Positions 8,238 to 17,108 of a DNA stretch of 64,000 bases are shown piece after piece. A program made the position numbers and the translations under genes. Position 1 is the stretch's first letter; each line of letters starts with the position of its first letter. Under the pieces are notes generated by a model, which saw only the letters and a program-made list of their open reading frames with translations, did no database searches and was not told the origin of the DNA. This DNA comes from Bacteroidota bacterium (GTDB lineage Bacteria; Bacteroidota; Ignavibacteria; Kryptoniales; JAKASW01). The stretch is from positions 76,750 to 140,749 of the forward strand of contig JAMCXB010000043.1 of the NCBI GenBank assembly GCA_023480735.1. The letters run 5' to 3'.

Positions 8238-9506
8238 ATGAAGAGCAGTCTCAGAATAGTTTCAGTCGGTCTTTCCATTGCCATTGCGGGATTATGTTAT
8301 GGTTGCAGCGATGTGACCTCGCCACACAATGGAGTTTCTGGTCCGAATCCACCAAGCAGCTCTACCGTGAAGAAGGTCGAATCTGCAAACAACTCTTTCT
8401 CCACCTCGCTCTTCGATCAATTGGCCGCCCAGGAACAGGGGAAGAATTTCTTCATCTCACCATTCAGCGTTTCTATGGCTCTTGCAATGACGCTAAATGG
8501 TGCCGCCGGGCAAACTTACAGCGACATGCAACGGACGCTCGGGCTGAGCGGCCTTTCGAACGAACAAATCAACCAAGCCTACCAGAACCTGATGACGACG
8601 TTCAGCAGTCTTGATCCAAGCGTGAAGTTCGATATCGCCAATTCGATCTGGTATAGGAATACATTTGCAGTCGAGGACAGCTTTCTTGACGTGGACTCCA
8701 CTTATTTCGATGCAAGGGTCATTGCCGTCGATTTCAGCAGCGCGAGCGCTGCTGAAATCATAAACTCCTGGGTCAGCGACAAGACAGATAACAAGATCCA
8801 GAGCATAATTCAGCCGCCGATTGATCCGTCTACGGTGATGTTTCTAATCAACGCCCTGTATTTCAATGGAACCTGGAAGTACACTTTCGATTCGAAGAAC
8901 ACGAAGCCTGAAACATTCTATCTGGCGAACGGCTCCACAGAATCAGATTCCATGATGGTGGTTCATGACACGATCGATTATTACTCTGACCAGAGTTTTA
9001 CGGCAGTTGAACTTCCCTATGGCGACGGTGATTACAGCATGCTTATTCTGCTCCCCACTAATGCAGCATCGGCAGTGAACACAATTGGCACACTGAGTCA
9101 GGGTGAAGTCAACAGCATTGTTGCCGGATTGAAGCCTGAAGATGTGCAGCTAACAATGCCGAAGTTCAAGGTGAAGTACTCGACGAAGTTGAACGGTGTT
9201 CTCTCTCAAATGGGTATGGGAATCGCCTTTTCAGACGGGGCGAATTTCACGCGGATTAACCCAGCAGGCGGACTATACATCTCTGAGGTGCTGCACAAAA
9301 CTTATATTGACGTAAATGAACAGGGAACCGAGGCAGCTGCGGTAACGGTGGTCACAATTGGGACAACAGTTGTAATCGGAGGGCATAGCGGACCGATAAT
9401 GGTTGATGTCGACAGGCCCTTCGCGTTCCTGATCAAAGAGAACCGCGACAATACAATTCTGTTCATGGGTGCTGTGGCGCAGCCAAGTGTTGAAGTCACG
9501 AACTGA
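8238..9506 (+). CDS. serpin family serine protease inhibitor, predicted lipoprotein
   Basis: Lipobox LCYGC in N-terminus; NFFISPFSVSMALAMTLNGAAGQT, IANSIWYRN, NALYFNGTWKYTFD, hinge NEQGTEAAAVTVVT, DRPFAFLIKENRDNTILFMGAV. Confidence 0.95.
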   Translation: MKSSLRIVSVGLSIAIAGLCYGCSDVTSPHNGVSGPNPPSSSTVKKVESANNSFSTSLFDQLAAQEQGKNFFISPFSVSMALAMTLNGAAGQTYSDMQRTLGLSGLSNEQINQAYQNLMTTFSSLDPSVKFDIANSIWYRNTFAVEDSFLDVDSTYFDARVIAVDFSSASAAEIINSWVSDKTDNKIQSIIQPPIDPSTVMFLINALYFNGTWKYTFDSKNTKPETFYLANGSTESDSMMVVHDTIDYYSDQSFTAVELPYGDGDYSMLILLPTNAASAVNTIGTLSQGEVNSIVAGLKPEDVQLTMPKFKVKYSTKLNGVLSQMGMGIAFSDGANFTRINPAGGLYISEVLHKTYIDVNEQGTEAAAVTVVTIGTTVVIGGHSGPIMVDVDRPFAFLIKENRDNTILFMGAVAQPSVEVTN

Positions 9507-9720
9507 AGGGCCACTGAACTTGTTCCCAATGCGGTCGCCTCGCCGCTCAGAGTAATAAGGAATCGATGGGGAGTGTGAATTCCGAGGGATTTGAAAAGTC
9601 GTTAGCGCAAGAAATCCGAAGAGGTGCAATCATATTAGGGGCTTGCCCTGCTCATAAGTCTGAGTTTGCCTAAGCAACCCCTGTTAGCTAAATTGACGTG
9701 CACAAAGACTGCTTGATGAT

Positions 9721-10437
9721 TTGAAAACTACAAATGCTGCTGCACAAAGAAAGCTGAAACCGGCCGATCCTGTGGAGAAAGCTCGTGCGCATAAGATATA
9801 TTCCTTGCTTGCGAGAGAGTATCCGGACGCTAAGGCTGCGTTGAACTTCAACACTCCCTTCGAGCTTCTCGTTGCCACGATACTGTCGGCACAGTGTACT
9901 GACGCTCGCGTGAACATGGTGACGCCCGGTCTCTTCAGGAAGTATCCATCGCCTGAGAGCTTCGCCAGCGCGGTCCAGGCCGAATTGGAACCGGACATAA
10001 AATCGACGGGGTTTTACCGCCAGAAGGCGAAATCACTGCTAAGCTGTAGCCGGTCGTTAGTCGAGAAGTTCGGCGGACAGGTCCCGAAGACTATGGAGGA
10101 ATTACTGACTCTAGGCGGCGTAGGGCGGAAGACGGCGAATGTGCTTCTTGGAAATGCGTTCGGTATTCCCGGGATAGCCGTTGATACGCATGTCGGCAGG
10201 CTCGCCCAGCGACTTGGATTGAGCAAAGACGAAGATCCAACAAAAATTGAATTCGCTCTGATGGAACTGTTTCCGAAAGACCACTGGACGCAGCTCTGTC
10301 ATTTATTCATGTCTCATGGAAGGAAGGTTTGTGTGTCACGCCTACCGAAATGTGAGGTGTGCTGCGTGAGCCATTTATGTCCATCGGCATTCAAGTTTTC
10401 AAAGAGTGGTGATTTGAAAAAGAAGAAAGGAAAGTAG
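9721..10437 (+). CDS. nth: endonuclease III
   Basis: HhH LLTLGGVGRKTANVLLGNAFGIPGIAVDTHVGRLAQRLGL; 4Fe-4S C-x6-C-x2-C-x5-C (CVSRLPKCEVCCVSHLC); TTG start. Confidence 0.96.
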   Translation: MKTTNAAAQRKLKPADPVEKARAHKIYSLLAREYPDAKAALNFNTPFELLVATILSAQCTDARVNMVTPGLFRKYPSPESFASAVQAELEPDIKSTGFYRQKAKSLLSCSRSLVEKFGGQVPKTMEELLTLGGVGRKTANVLLGNAFGIPGIAVDTHVGRLAQRLGLSKDEDPTKIEFALMELFPKDHWTQLCHLFMSHGRKVCVSRLPKCEVCCVSHLCPSAFKFSKSGDLKKKKGK

Positions 10438-10438
10438 A

Positions 10439-11281
10439 TTGAAAATCAGAGTAGCACATAGCCCGGATTCAGACGACGCATTTATGTTTTATGCCCTGGC
10501 GAACAAGAAGTTTGATACAGGCGAATTGGAGTTTGAAAATATTTTAAGTGATATAGAGACTCTCAACCAGAGGGCGATGAAGGGAGAGTACGAGGTCAGC
10601 GCTATCTCCATCCATGCTTATCCGTATCTTGCTGATAAGTATCAAATGCTGAGCAGCGGTGCGAGTATGGGTGACGGCTACGGCCCGATGCTTGTGAGCA
10701 CAAAACCGTATAAGGTTGAGGATATCAACAGGTTGAAAATTGCGATACCCGGGAGGAGAACATCTGCGTTTCTTGCGTTGAGCATATTTGCGGGAATGTT
10801 CGAATACGAAGTCGTCCCCTTCGACCAGATAATAGACAAGGTTTTGTCCGGAGAATTTGAAGCGGGCCTTATCATACACGAGGGGCAACTGACGTATGAA
10901 ACAAGCGGACTGCACAACATCGTGGATCTCGGTGCGTGGTTCAAAGATAAATTCAAGCTCCCGCTTCCGCTGGGAGGAAATGTGATCCGCCGCGACCTCC
11001 CGGAAGCCGTGAAGAAGAAGGTCGCTTATTACCTCAAGAAAAGCATAGCACACTCGCTCGAGAACCGAAATGAGGCGCTGGATTACGCCCTTGGATTTGC
11101 GCGTGGAATGAACACCAGCCTCGCGGATAAATTCGTCGGTATGTATGTGAACGACTGGACCCTCGACTACGGGTCGAAAGGGAAGGAAGCCATCCAGGTA
11201 TTCCTCGACCTGGCTTTTGAGCGCGGTCTTCTTCCGGCAAGATGCGTTGCTGAGTTCATCGAGACACCGGAAACGCTGTAG
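10439..11281 (+). CDS. mqnD: 1,4-dihydroxy-6-naphthoate synthase (futalosine menaquinone pathway)
   Basis: AHSPDSDDAFMFYAL...NQRAMKGEYEVSAISIHAYPYLADKYQMLSSGASMGDGYGPMLVS. Confidence 0.9.
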   Translation: MKIRVAHSPDSDDAFMFYALANKKFDTGELEFENILSDIETLNQRAMKGEYEVSAISIHAYPYLADKYQMLSSGASMGDGYGPMLVSTKPYKVEDINRLKIAIPGRRTSAFLALSIFAGMFEYEVVPFDQIIDKVLSGEFEAGLIIHEGQLTYETSGLHNIVDLGAWFKDKFKLPLPLGGNVIRRDLPEAVKKKVAYYLKKSIAHSLENRNEALDYALGFARGMNTSLADKFVGMYVNDWTLDYGSKGKEAIQVFLDLAFERGLLPARCVAEFIETPETL

Positions 11282-11286
11282 CAGGC

Positions 11287-11943
11287 ATGAAGTCCGAGGA
11301 TACCCGCATCATGAGCGACTCAACCGTAAGGAGTACGGCAGGGTATGAAGGCTTCTCGAAGGGAGTCAGAGCTGCTCTGTTCATTATGGTAGTTGGCGGA
11401 GCGTTTTATCTCGGCGGTTCAGCGGCGAGAGGTATAATTGGAAACAACCTCGTTGAGCTGGGGACTCTCAAATTCCGTCAGGACATTCCGTTTGATGCTG
11501 AGAAGGAAATCTACGATCTTCTGGCACGGACGTCGCTGTTGACGGATTTTGGTTACATCCTGGCATTGATTGGATTCGCGGTCTTTCTTGTAAAGTCGAA
11601 CATCAGGATGAAGGAGCATCCTAACATCCTGATGGCTGTGATCCTCTTTGGGATGTTTATTCCCGTTGAGTTATATACTAGTTATCTTGACCTGAAGTTC
11701 TTTGTGTCATATGTGGATTTTCAATTGCAGCTCTTTCTTGGAGCGGATCCGGGCCCGTTGCGTGACGAGATGAGGAGACTCTTTGTCGAGCGCGTGAGCG
11801 GCCTGGGCGGTCTGTCGGTGATCGCCATCCTTTCGTACTACAGCGCGATCGGCGCAATAGTGTTTCGCCCCATTAAGCCACGAAAAATAGAAAAGATTAC
11901 AGAAGAAGATGTCGAAACTGAAGACAGAAGCTCTAATAGCTGA
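11287..11943 (+). CDS. hypothetical integral membrane protein
   Basis: ORF with several predicted TM segments; no family recognised. Confidence 0.65.
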   Translation: MKSEDTRIMSDSTVRSTAGYEGFSKGVRAALFIMVVGGAFYLGGSAARGIIGNNLVELGTLKFRQDIPFDAEKEIYDLLARTSLLTDFGYILALIGFAVFLVKSNIRMKEHPNILMAVILFGMFIPVELYTSYLDLKFFVSYVDFQLQLFLGADPGPLRDEMRRLFVERVSGLGGLSVIAILSYYSAIGAIVFRPIKPRKIEKITEEDVETEDRSSNS

Positions 11944-12226
11944 GCTTGAAGAAGCCGCCGCCCAGCTTGGACTGAAGGTGATTTACGAAAAAGGAGATTT
12001 TAGCGGCGGCTACTGTATCCTGAAGGAGGAGAAACTCATTGTTATAAACAAGAGATTCGATCCGAAGCATCGGGCTTCCACAATTGCCAGGAGCCTTGTC
12101 GAAGTAGGCACCGAGAATGTCTTCTTGAAGCCGGCAGTACGCGAGTACGTTGAAGAACAGGCGGAGAATAAAAATGAAACTTCTAGTGGTAAACGGTCCC
12201 AATCTGAACCTAACGGGCCTGCGTGA
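11909..12226 (+). CDS. small conserved-looking hypothetical protein
   Basis: ORF MSKLKTEALIAELEEAAAQLGLKVIYEKGDFSGGYCILKEEKLIVINKRFDPKHRASTIARSL; overlaps both neighbours. Confidence 0.6.
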   Translation: MSKLKTEALIAELEEAAAQLGLKVIYEKGDFSGGYCILKEEKLIVINKRFDPKHRASTIARSLVEVGTENVFLKPAVREYVEEQAENKNETSSGKRSQSEPNGPA

Positions 12227-12605
12227 GCCCCAAATTTACGGAAGCGACACGCTGGAGACCATCAACGCGGAATTGAAGAAAGAATTTCCGGACGTAAGTT
12301 TTGAATTCTTTCAGACCAACAGCGAAGGTATGTTGATAGACAAGATTCAGGCCGTTCAGGGAGAAGCATCCGACGGTGTTATTTTGAATGCAGGGGCACT
12401 TTCACACTACAGCTATGCTTTGAGGGATGCGATAGATGCTATAAAAAAACCAGTCGTTGAAGTCCATCTATCACAAGTATTTTCTCGTGAAGAGTTCCGA
12501 AGGACGAGCGTCATTTCGGAAGTCTGCAAGGGAACTGTAACGGGCTTCGGTAAGTATTCTTACTTTGCAGCAGCCTTCGCGCTTGCCAGACTTATCAAGA
12601 AATGA
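12174..12605 (+). CDS. aroQ: type II 3-dehydroquinate dehydratase
   Basis: MKLLVVNGPNLNLTGLREPQIYG, FFQTNSEGMLIDKIQ, ILNAGALSHYSYALRDAI, EVHLSQVFSREEFRRTSVIS. Confidence 0.96.
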   Translation: MKLLVVNGPNLNLTGLREPQIYGSDTLETINAELKKEFPDVSFEFFQTNSEGMLIDKIQAVQGEASDGVILNAGALSHYSYALRDAIDAIKKPVVEVHLSQVFSREEFRRTSVISEVCKGTVTGFGKYSYFAAAFALARLIKK

Positions 12606-13288
12606 TTAAGGCCGTAGTTTTTGATCTGGATAACACTCTCGTCGATTTCATGAAAATGAAGGGAGAGGCGATCGACGCAGCGATTAGGGCTATGATCGAT
12701 GCGGGGCTGGAACTCTCTTATGACGAGGTTAAGCGACGCATAGATGCCATCTACAAGGAGAAGGGAATCGAGTTTCAGTATGTTTTCGATTCGCTGCTTT
12801 CGGATATTTTCGACAAAGTGAATTACAAGATCCTCTCTGCCGGTGTTGTAGCGTACAGACGTGCGCGTGAGGCGGCGCTTGTCCCTTATCCTCACGTCTA
12901 TATTACCCTCTACGAACTTATAAAGATGGGTATGAAACTCGCCGTCATTTCAGACGCACCCGCCAGAGAAGCATGGCTCCGTCTTACCTATCTGAACATG
13001 CATCATATTTTTGATGTCGTTGTAACGTTCGAGGATACGAACAGGCGCAAGCCGCATCCCGCACCGTTCACCCTTGCGTTGAACAAATTAGGGATAGAAC
13101 CGGGTGAAGCCCTGATGGTGGGCGATTGGGCCGAGCGTGACATCATCGGTGCGAGGGAAGTAGGAATGAAGACTGTATTTGCGAGGTATGGTGACACGTT
13201 CAACACCGGGATTTCCGGGAGTGATTACGAAGTGAATGATATTCAGGAACTGATAGGCTTCATCAAGCGGGAAAATTCCAATGATTGA
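12602..13288 (+). CDS. HAD family hydrolase
   Basis: VFDLDNTLVDF, AVISDAP, KPHPAPFTLALNKLGIEPGEALMVGDWAERDIIGAREVGMKTVF. Confidence 0.93.
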   Translation: MIKAVVFDLDNTLVDFMKMKGEAIDAAIRAMIDAGLELSYDEVKRRIDAIYKEKGIEFQYVFDSLLSDIFDKVNYKILSAGVVAYRRAREAALVPYPHVYITLYELIKMGMKLAVISDAPAREAWLRLTYLNMHHIFDVVVTFEDTNRRKPHPAPFTLALNKLGIEPGEALMVGDWAERDIIGAREVGMKTVFARYGDTFNTGISGSDYEVNDIQELIGFIKRENSND

Positions 13289-13649
13289 AGGTGTCGGGAT
13301 AGACATCACTGAGGTCAGCAGGATCCGCAAGAGCATCGAGGATTATGGTGAGTTCTTTACGAGCAAGATTTTCACCGAGGATGAGCTGAGATACTGTTCC
13401 GAAAAGCCGAATCCATTCCAGCACTATGCCGCCCGCTTTGCCGCAAAAGAAGCGTTCAGCAAAGCCGCCGGAACAGGATGGAACAGCGACTTTTCGTGGC
13501 AAGAAATCGAAGTGATAAATGAGGCGAGCGGGAAACCTCGATTGCGCCTCGGCGGGGTTTCGCTTGAAATGTTCGGCAAGAAGAGGATATTTCTTTCACT
13601 TTCACACTCCGGCGACTATGTCACGGCGGTTGTTGTCATTGAAAGTTAG
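13281..13649 (+). CDS. acpS: holo-[acyl-carrier-protein] synthase
   Basis: GVGIDITEVSRIRKSI, FTEDELRYC, HYAARFAAKEAFSKAAGTG, FLSLSHSGDYVTAVVV. Confidence 0.95.
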   Translation: MIEGVGIDITEVSRIRKSIEDYGEFFTSKIFTEDELRYCSEKPNPFQHYAARFAAKEAFSKAAGTGWNSDFSWQEIEVINEASGKPRLRLGGVSLEMFGKKRIFLSLSHSGDYVTAVVVIES

Positions 13650-13811
13650 TTTAAACCGATTTCTTCGTTTTTGCGTCATAATCTCGAGACCAATTGAGGA
13701 TCGTGAGCTAGTGAGACCTTTCCTGCCAGTAGGCACATCGAGGAACAGAACGGGTTTGAATCCTATCGTATCTGACAATTCCATGAAGGCCGCATAACTA
13801 GAGCTCTTTGA

Positions 13812-14363
13812 ATGCAGAACCTCAACGATTTAGAGCTCGTAGAGCAAGTGAAGACAGGAAACGACAGAGCCTTCGGCGAGCTGGTGAATCGCTACGAGAA
13901 GAGGGTGTTCTTCGTCATCAAGAGAATGTTGAATGACGATGCGGAGACAGCCGATGCCACGCAGGAAGTGTTCATAAAGCTTCATGATTCTTTGAAGAAG
14001 TTTCGCGGCGATGCAAACCTCTACACATACATCTACAGAATTGCTACAAACGTCGCGATAAGTTATCTGAGAAAAAGAAAAGTAAGAGCAGTCGTTAGAC
14101 TGGATGAAGTGATATCGAACATGTTGGCAGGTGGAAATGAACCTCAGCGTGAGGCTGACAGATCGGAATTGAAGAAGCTTGTTGCCGCGGCGGTGGATTC
14201 TCTGCCGGTACAGCAGAAGCAGGTTTTCGTCTTAAGGTTTTATGAAGAGCTTTCGTATGAAGAAATTGCACAGATGATGCATAGATCACTGGGAGCCATG
14301 AAGGCGAATTATTTCCATGCAATGAAGAAAATAGGGGAGTACTTGAAAGATGCGATGCGATGA
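13812..14363 (+). CDS. ECF-type RNA polymerase sigma factor
   Basis: DAETADATQEVFIKLHDSLKKFRG, YTYIYRIATNVAISYLRKRKVR, LPVQQKQVFVLRFYEELSYEEIAQMM. Confidence 0.93.
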   Translation: MQNLNDLELVEQVKTGNDRAFGELVNRYEKRVFFVIKRMLNDDAETADATQEVFIKLHDSLKKFRGDANLYTYIYRIATNVAISYLRKRKVRAVVRLDEVISNMLAGGNEPQREADRSELKKLVAAAVDSLPVQQKQVFVLRFYEELSYEEIAQMMHRSLGAMKANYFHAMKKIGEYLKDAMR

Positions 14364-14922
14364 TGTTGCAGTAAACCTTCCGGACTATGTTCTCGGGAAA
14401 ATCGAGCCGAATCTGAAGAGATCGGTAGAATACCATCTTGAAATTTGCTCAAAATGCAAGGCCGAGCTCGAAAACATTAGGGAGCCGATCAGACTTCTGG
14501 GTGAGATCGAAGTCGAAGAGTATCCCGATACCTTTTGGCAGGAGCTGCACTCCGTAATTATGGAAAGAGTGTCGGCAGAAAAACCGGCAAGATGGAGAGT
14601 CCCGGCCTTTGCAGCCGGACTGGCGGTGATTCTGCTGGTCGTCGGAGTCGGTGTGTACGAGTACGCCGTCAGAACCGTTCCACAGGCAGCGAGCGTATCT
14701 GCGTTGGCGACATCTCTTTCGTCGGATCAGGCGCTGAATCTCCCGAGCATGAATATCAACTACGTGAATGCAGTATCTTACCAGGCGAAAATGACGGACG
14801 AGATTGGAGCCGTTGATGATTCCGTTCAGGAAGCCGTTATCAAATCGATGTGGGCATCGGCTACAGACTCAACTGCCTCTCTCGAGGACTTCTATTACAC
14901 GGGAAATGCCATTGTCAATTAA
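14350..14922 (+). CDS. anti-sigma factor with zf-HC2-like zinc finger and one TM helix
   Basis: MRCDDVAVNLPDYVLGKIEPNLKRSVEYHLEICSKCKAELE plus single TM (AFAAGLAVILLVVGVGVYEYAV); overlaps sigma factor stop. Confidence 0.85.
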   Translation: MRCDDVAVNLPDYVLGKIEPNLKRSVEYHLEICSKCKAELENIREPIRLLGEIEVEEYPDTFWQELHSVIMERVSAEKPARWRVPAFAAGLAVILLVVGVGVYEYAVRTVPQAASVSALATSLSSDQALNLPSMNINYVNAVSYQAKMTDEIGAVDDSVQEAVIKSMWASATDSTASLEDFYYTGNAIVN

Positions 14923-14932
14923 GAGGAGATCT

Positions 14933-15454
14933 ATGAAACGAGTAGCAGCTATTTTCGTGATTTGCCCTTTGCTATTGTCTGCCGGATTCGCCCAGGGTAT
15001 GAGGATGGGAAACCCTCCTCCGCAGGGCTATCCACCGGAGATGGGAAGAAGGGGGCAGGAAATAAGAAAACAGCTAGAACAGATCAAGATCTGGCAGATG
15101 ACACGAGAGATGAATCTTCCAACGGATAAAGCTGAGAAGTTCTTCCCGCTCTACAACAAGTATAACGATGAGATGAGAAGCATAACGGCGCAAAGAGGGC
15201 AGCTTGTGAGGGATCTCGACAGTGCGATCGACAACAAGGTCGGAAACGAAGAAATTCAGGGGCAAATTCAACACTTGGTCGATTTGGACAAACAGCTTGC
15301 GGACTCTCACGCGAGGTTTATCGAAAACATGGGAAAGTTTCTGAGTCCGGTAGAAGTTGCAAAGTATCTGGTCTTTGAGCAGCAGTTTGATCGTGAAATC
15401 AGGGATAGGATCAGGATGATTATGATGCAGAGAATGAGGGGACATAACCGGTAG
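14933..15454 (+). CDS. Spy/CpxP-like periplasmic protein
   Basis: Signal peptide MKRVAAIFVICPLLLSAGFAQG; helical, charged KIWQMTREMNLPTDKAEKFFPLYNKYNDEMRSI..., downstream of sigma/anti-sigma pair. Confidence 0.7.
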   Translation: MKRVAAIFVICPLLLSAGFAQGMRMGNPPPQGYPPEMGRRGQEIRKQLEQIKIWQMTREMNLPTDKAEKFFPLYNKYNDEMRSITAQRGQLVRDLDSAIDNKVGNEEIQGQIQHLVDLDKQLADSHARFIENMGKFLSPVEVAKYLVFEQQFDREIRDRIRMIMMQRMRGHNR

Positions 15455-15479
15455 GAAACGTAACCCCTCACTTATGGTT

Positions 15480-15545
15480 TCTCGCAAAGCTCGCAAAGCG
15501 AACCGCTCGTCAACATTTCTTTGCGTTCTTGGCGCCTTTGCGAGA
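15480..15545. repeat. intergenic inverted repeat (TCTCGCAAAG ... CTTTGCGAGA)
   Basis: Arms 15480-15489 and 15536-15545 are perfect 10-bp reverse complements; internal GCAAAG/CTTTGC copies extend the symmetry. Confidence 0.8.
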
Positions 15546-15550
15546 GAAAT

Positions 15551-15573
15551 AACCCTTTCAGTGAGGTATTACG
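15551..15573 (+). repeat. dispersed repeat copy A (AACCCTTTCAGTGAGgtATTACG)
   Basis: 21/23 identity with 63600-63622. Confidence 0.7.
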
Positions 15574-15662
15574 TAGGAAACTTTTACTCCCTCTTTTAAA
15601 TCCCGCTGCGTTGTCTTAAATTTGGTCTCAGAAGCAGAGACCAACAAATTTCTTATTTAGAC

Positions 15663-16592
15663 TTGAGACCAAGAGTTCTTTTGCACGCAGCCGTGCTGTT
15701 AGATGCCGTAGCGGCGTTGAAGATACTTGCAAACAGGGCTTCGGCTGAACATCTGAAAGATGGATTGATCAGCCCGCAGAACCTGCCTCTTGCGTTGGTA
15801 ATCCTCGTTATTGTTCTCCTGCTCGAACTCGCCTCAAAAAGATTTCGCAAACCCCGAGCTTACTTTCTGGCTTTCCTCGGACTGATATTCTTTCTGTGTT
15901 CGCTATACATTTATCCTCAGAACAGGTTTAAAGATGAGTCTTCAATTCTGGGATACGGAGTCCTCATACTCCAGTTCTCCGCTGCCGGGGTAACCGTGTT
16001 CTTCAAGAGTGCCGGCCTGGGTCGAATACTCGGGGTGACAGTCTTCGTCTTTGTTGTTCTGTCGATCATCGGCTTCGCCTATACGTTTTCAAATGCAGAG
16101 ACCTACGATGGCCATTCGAAAGTTGATGCTGCCGTGGTCCTCGGTGCCTCTGTTTGGGGAAAGGATAAACCCAGTCCTTTGCTGCGCGGGAGGCTTAACA
16201 CGGCAATGAAGCTGTTCAAGTCAGGAATCGCGAAGAAAATTGTGGTCACGGGCGGGACGAAGCGTTTCGGCACCATCGAATCGGAGGTTGAAGCCTCTTA
16301 CCTGCGGGAGAACGGCGTAAAGGACTCCCATATCATAAGGGACCGTCGTTCCCTTAGCACGCCGGAGCAGGTTGATTTTGTAAAAAACGTCCTTATCGAC
16401 TCGCTTAAAATGAAAAAAATAGTGATTGTGACGGACAGATGGCATTTACCTCGCGTGCTGTTGATGTGCCGCTGGCAGAATGCAAGGGTGAAAGGGATGG
16501 CGAGCGATTATAGAATGTTCTTACCCAGCGACATATATTACCGGATGCGCGAATCGGCGGCGCTTCAGGTCTACTTACTTTTTGGAGCTTAA
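15663..16592 (+). CDS. YdcF/SanA-like DUF218 membrane protein
   Basis: N-terminal TM helices; VDAAVVLGASVWGKDKPSPLLRGRLNTAMKLFKSGIAKKIVVTGG, DRRSLSTPEQVDFVKNVL, VTDRWHLPRVLLMC; start codon uncertain. Confidence 0.85.
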   Translation: MRPRVLLHAAVLLDAVAALKILANRASAEHLKDGLISPQNLPLALVILVIVLLLELASKRFRKPRAYFLAFLGLIFFLCSLYIYPQNRFKDESSILGYGVLILQFSAAGVTVFFKSAGLGRILGVTVFVFVVLSIIGFAYTFSNAETYDGHSKVDAAVVLGASVWGKDKPSPLLRGRLNTAMKLFKSGIAKKIVVTGGTKRFGTIESEVEASYLRENGVKDSHIIRDRRSLSTPEQVDFVKNVLIDSLKMKKIVIVTDRWHLPRVLLMCRWQNARVKGMASDYRMFLPSDIYYRMRESAALQVYLLFGA

Positions 16593-16625
16593 TATGAGTT
16601 TACAGGTTTGGCATGAACAGATTAC

Positions 16626-17108
16626 ATGGTTTTGTTATTTATGACGTCACAGAGAAGACTTGCCAGAGAGCGCGTGCTTCAGGCGCTCTACGCCTATGAC
16701 ATTTCCCGCACATCTCCGGAATTCTTGAGTTCGGATATCTTCAAGGATATCGAGGATCTTCCAGCGTTGGAGTTTGCAAAGAAACTCTATCGCGATACTC
16801 TGGAGAACTTGAACGACCTTGATGTTATACTTCAGAGTCATCTGGAACATTGGGACATTTCGAGGGTTAATCCGATAGACCGGAGTCTTCTGAGGATGGG
16901 AATCGCTGAGATTCTTTATTCGGTGGAGATTCCAACGAAGGTCACGATCAACGAAGTGATCGAACTGGCCAAAAGGTACAGCACGGAGGAGAGTCCCAAA
17001 TTTGTAAATGGCATTCTGGACGCGGCGTTGAAGCAACTGACCTCGGACGGAAGGGTCCAGAAGAGCGGAAGAGGGTTGATAAACACGTCTACGAAAAAGA
17101 AATCGTGA
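16626..17108 (+). CDS. nusB: transcription antitermination factor NusB (start possibly 16641)
   Basis: RRLARERVLQALYAYDIS, LLRMGIAEILYSVEIPTKVTINEVIELAKRYSTEESPKFVNGILDA. Confidence 0.94.
   Translation: MVLLFMTSQRRLARERVLQALYAYDISRTSPEFLSSDIFKDIEDLPALEFAKKLYRDTLENLNDLDVILQSHLEHWDISRVNPIDRSLLRMGIAEILYSVEIPTKVTINEVIELAKRYSTEESPKFVNGILDAALKQLTSDGRVQKSGRGLINTSTKKKS

Noticed and set aside
8096-8614. 172-aa plus-strand ORF
   Set aside because: Overlaps the serpin gene in another frame; composition not protein-like.
15480-15545. CRISPR-like repeat
   Set aside because: Repeats are inverted and nested rather than direct with regular spacers; no cas genes.
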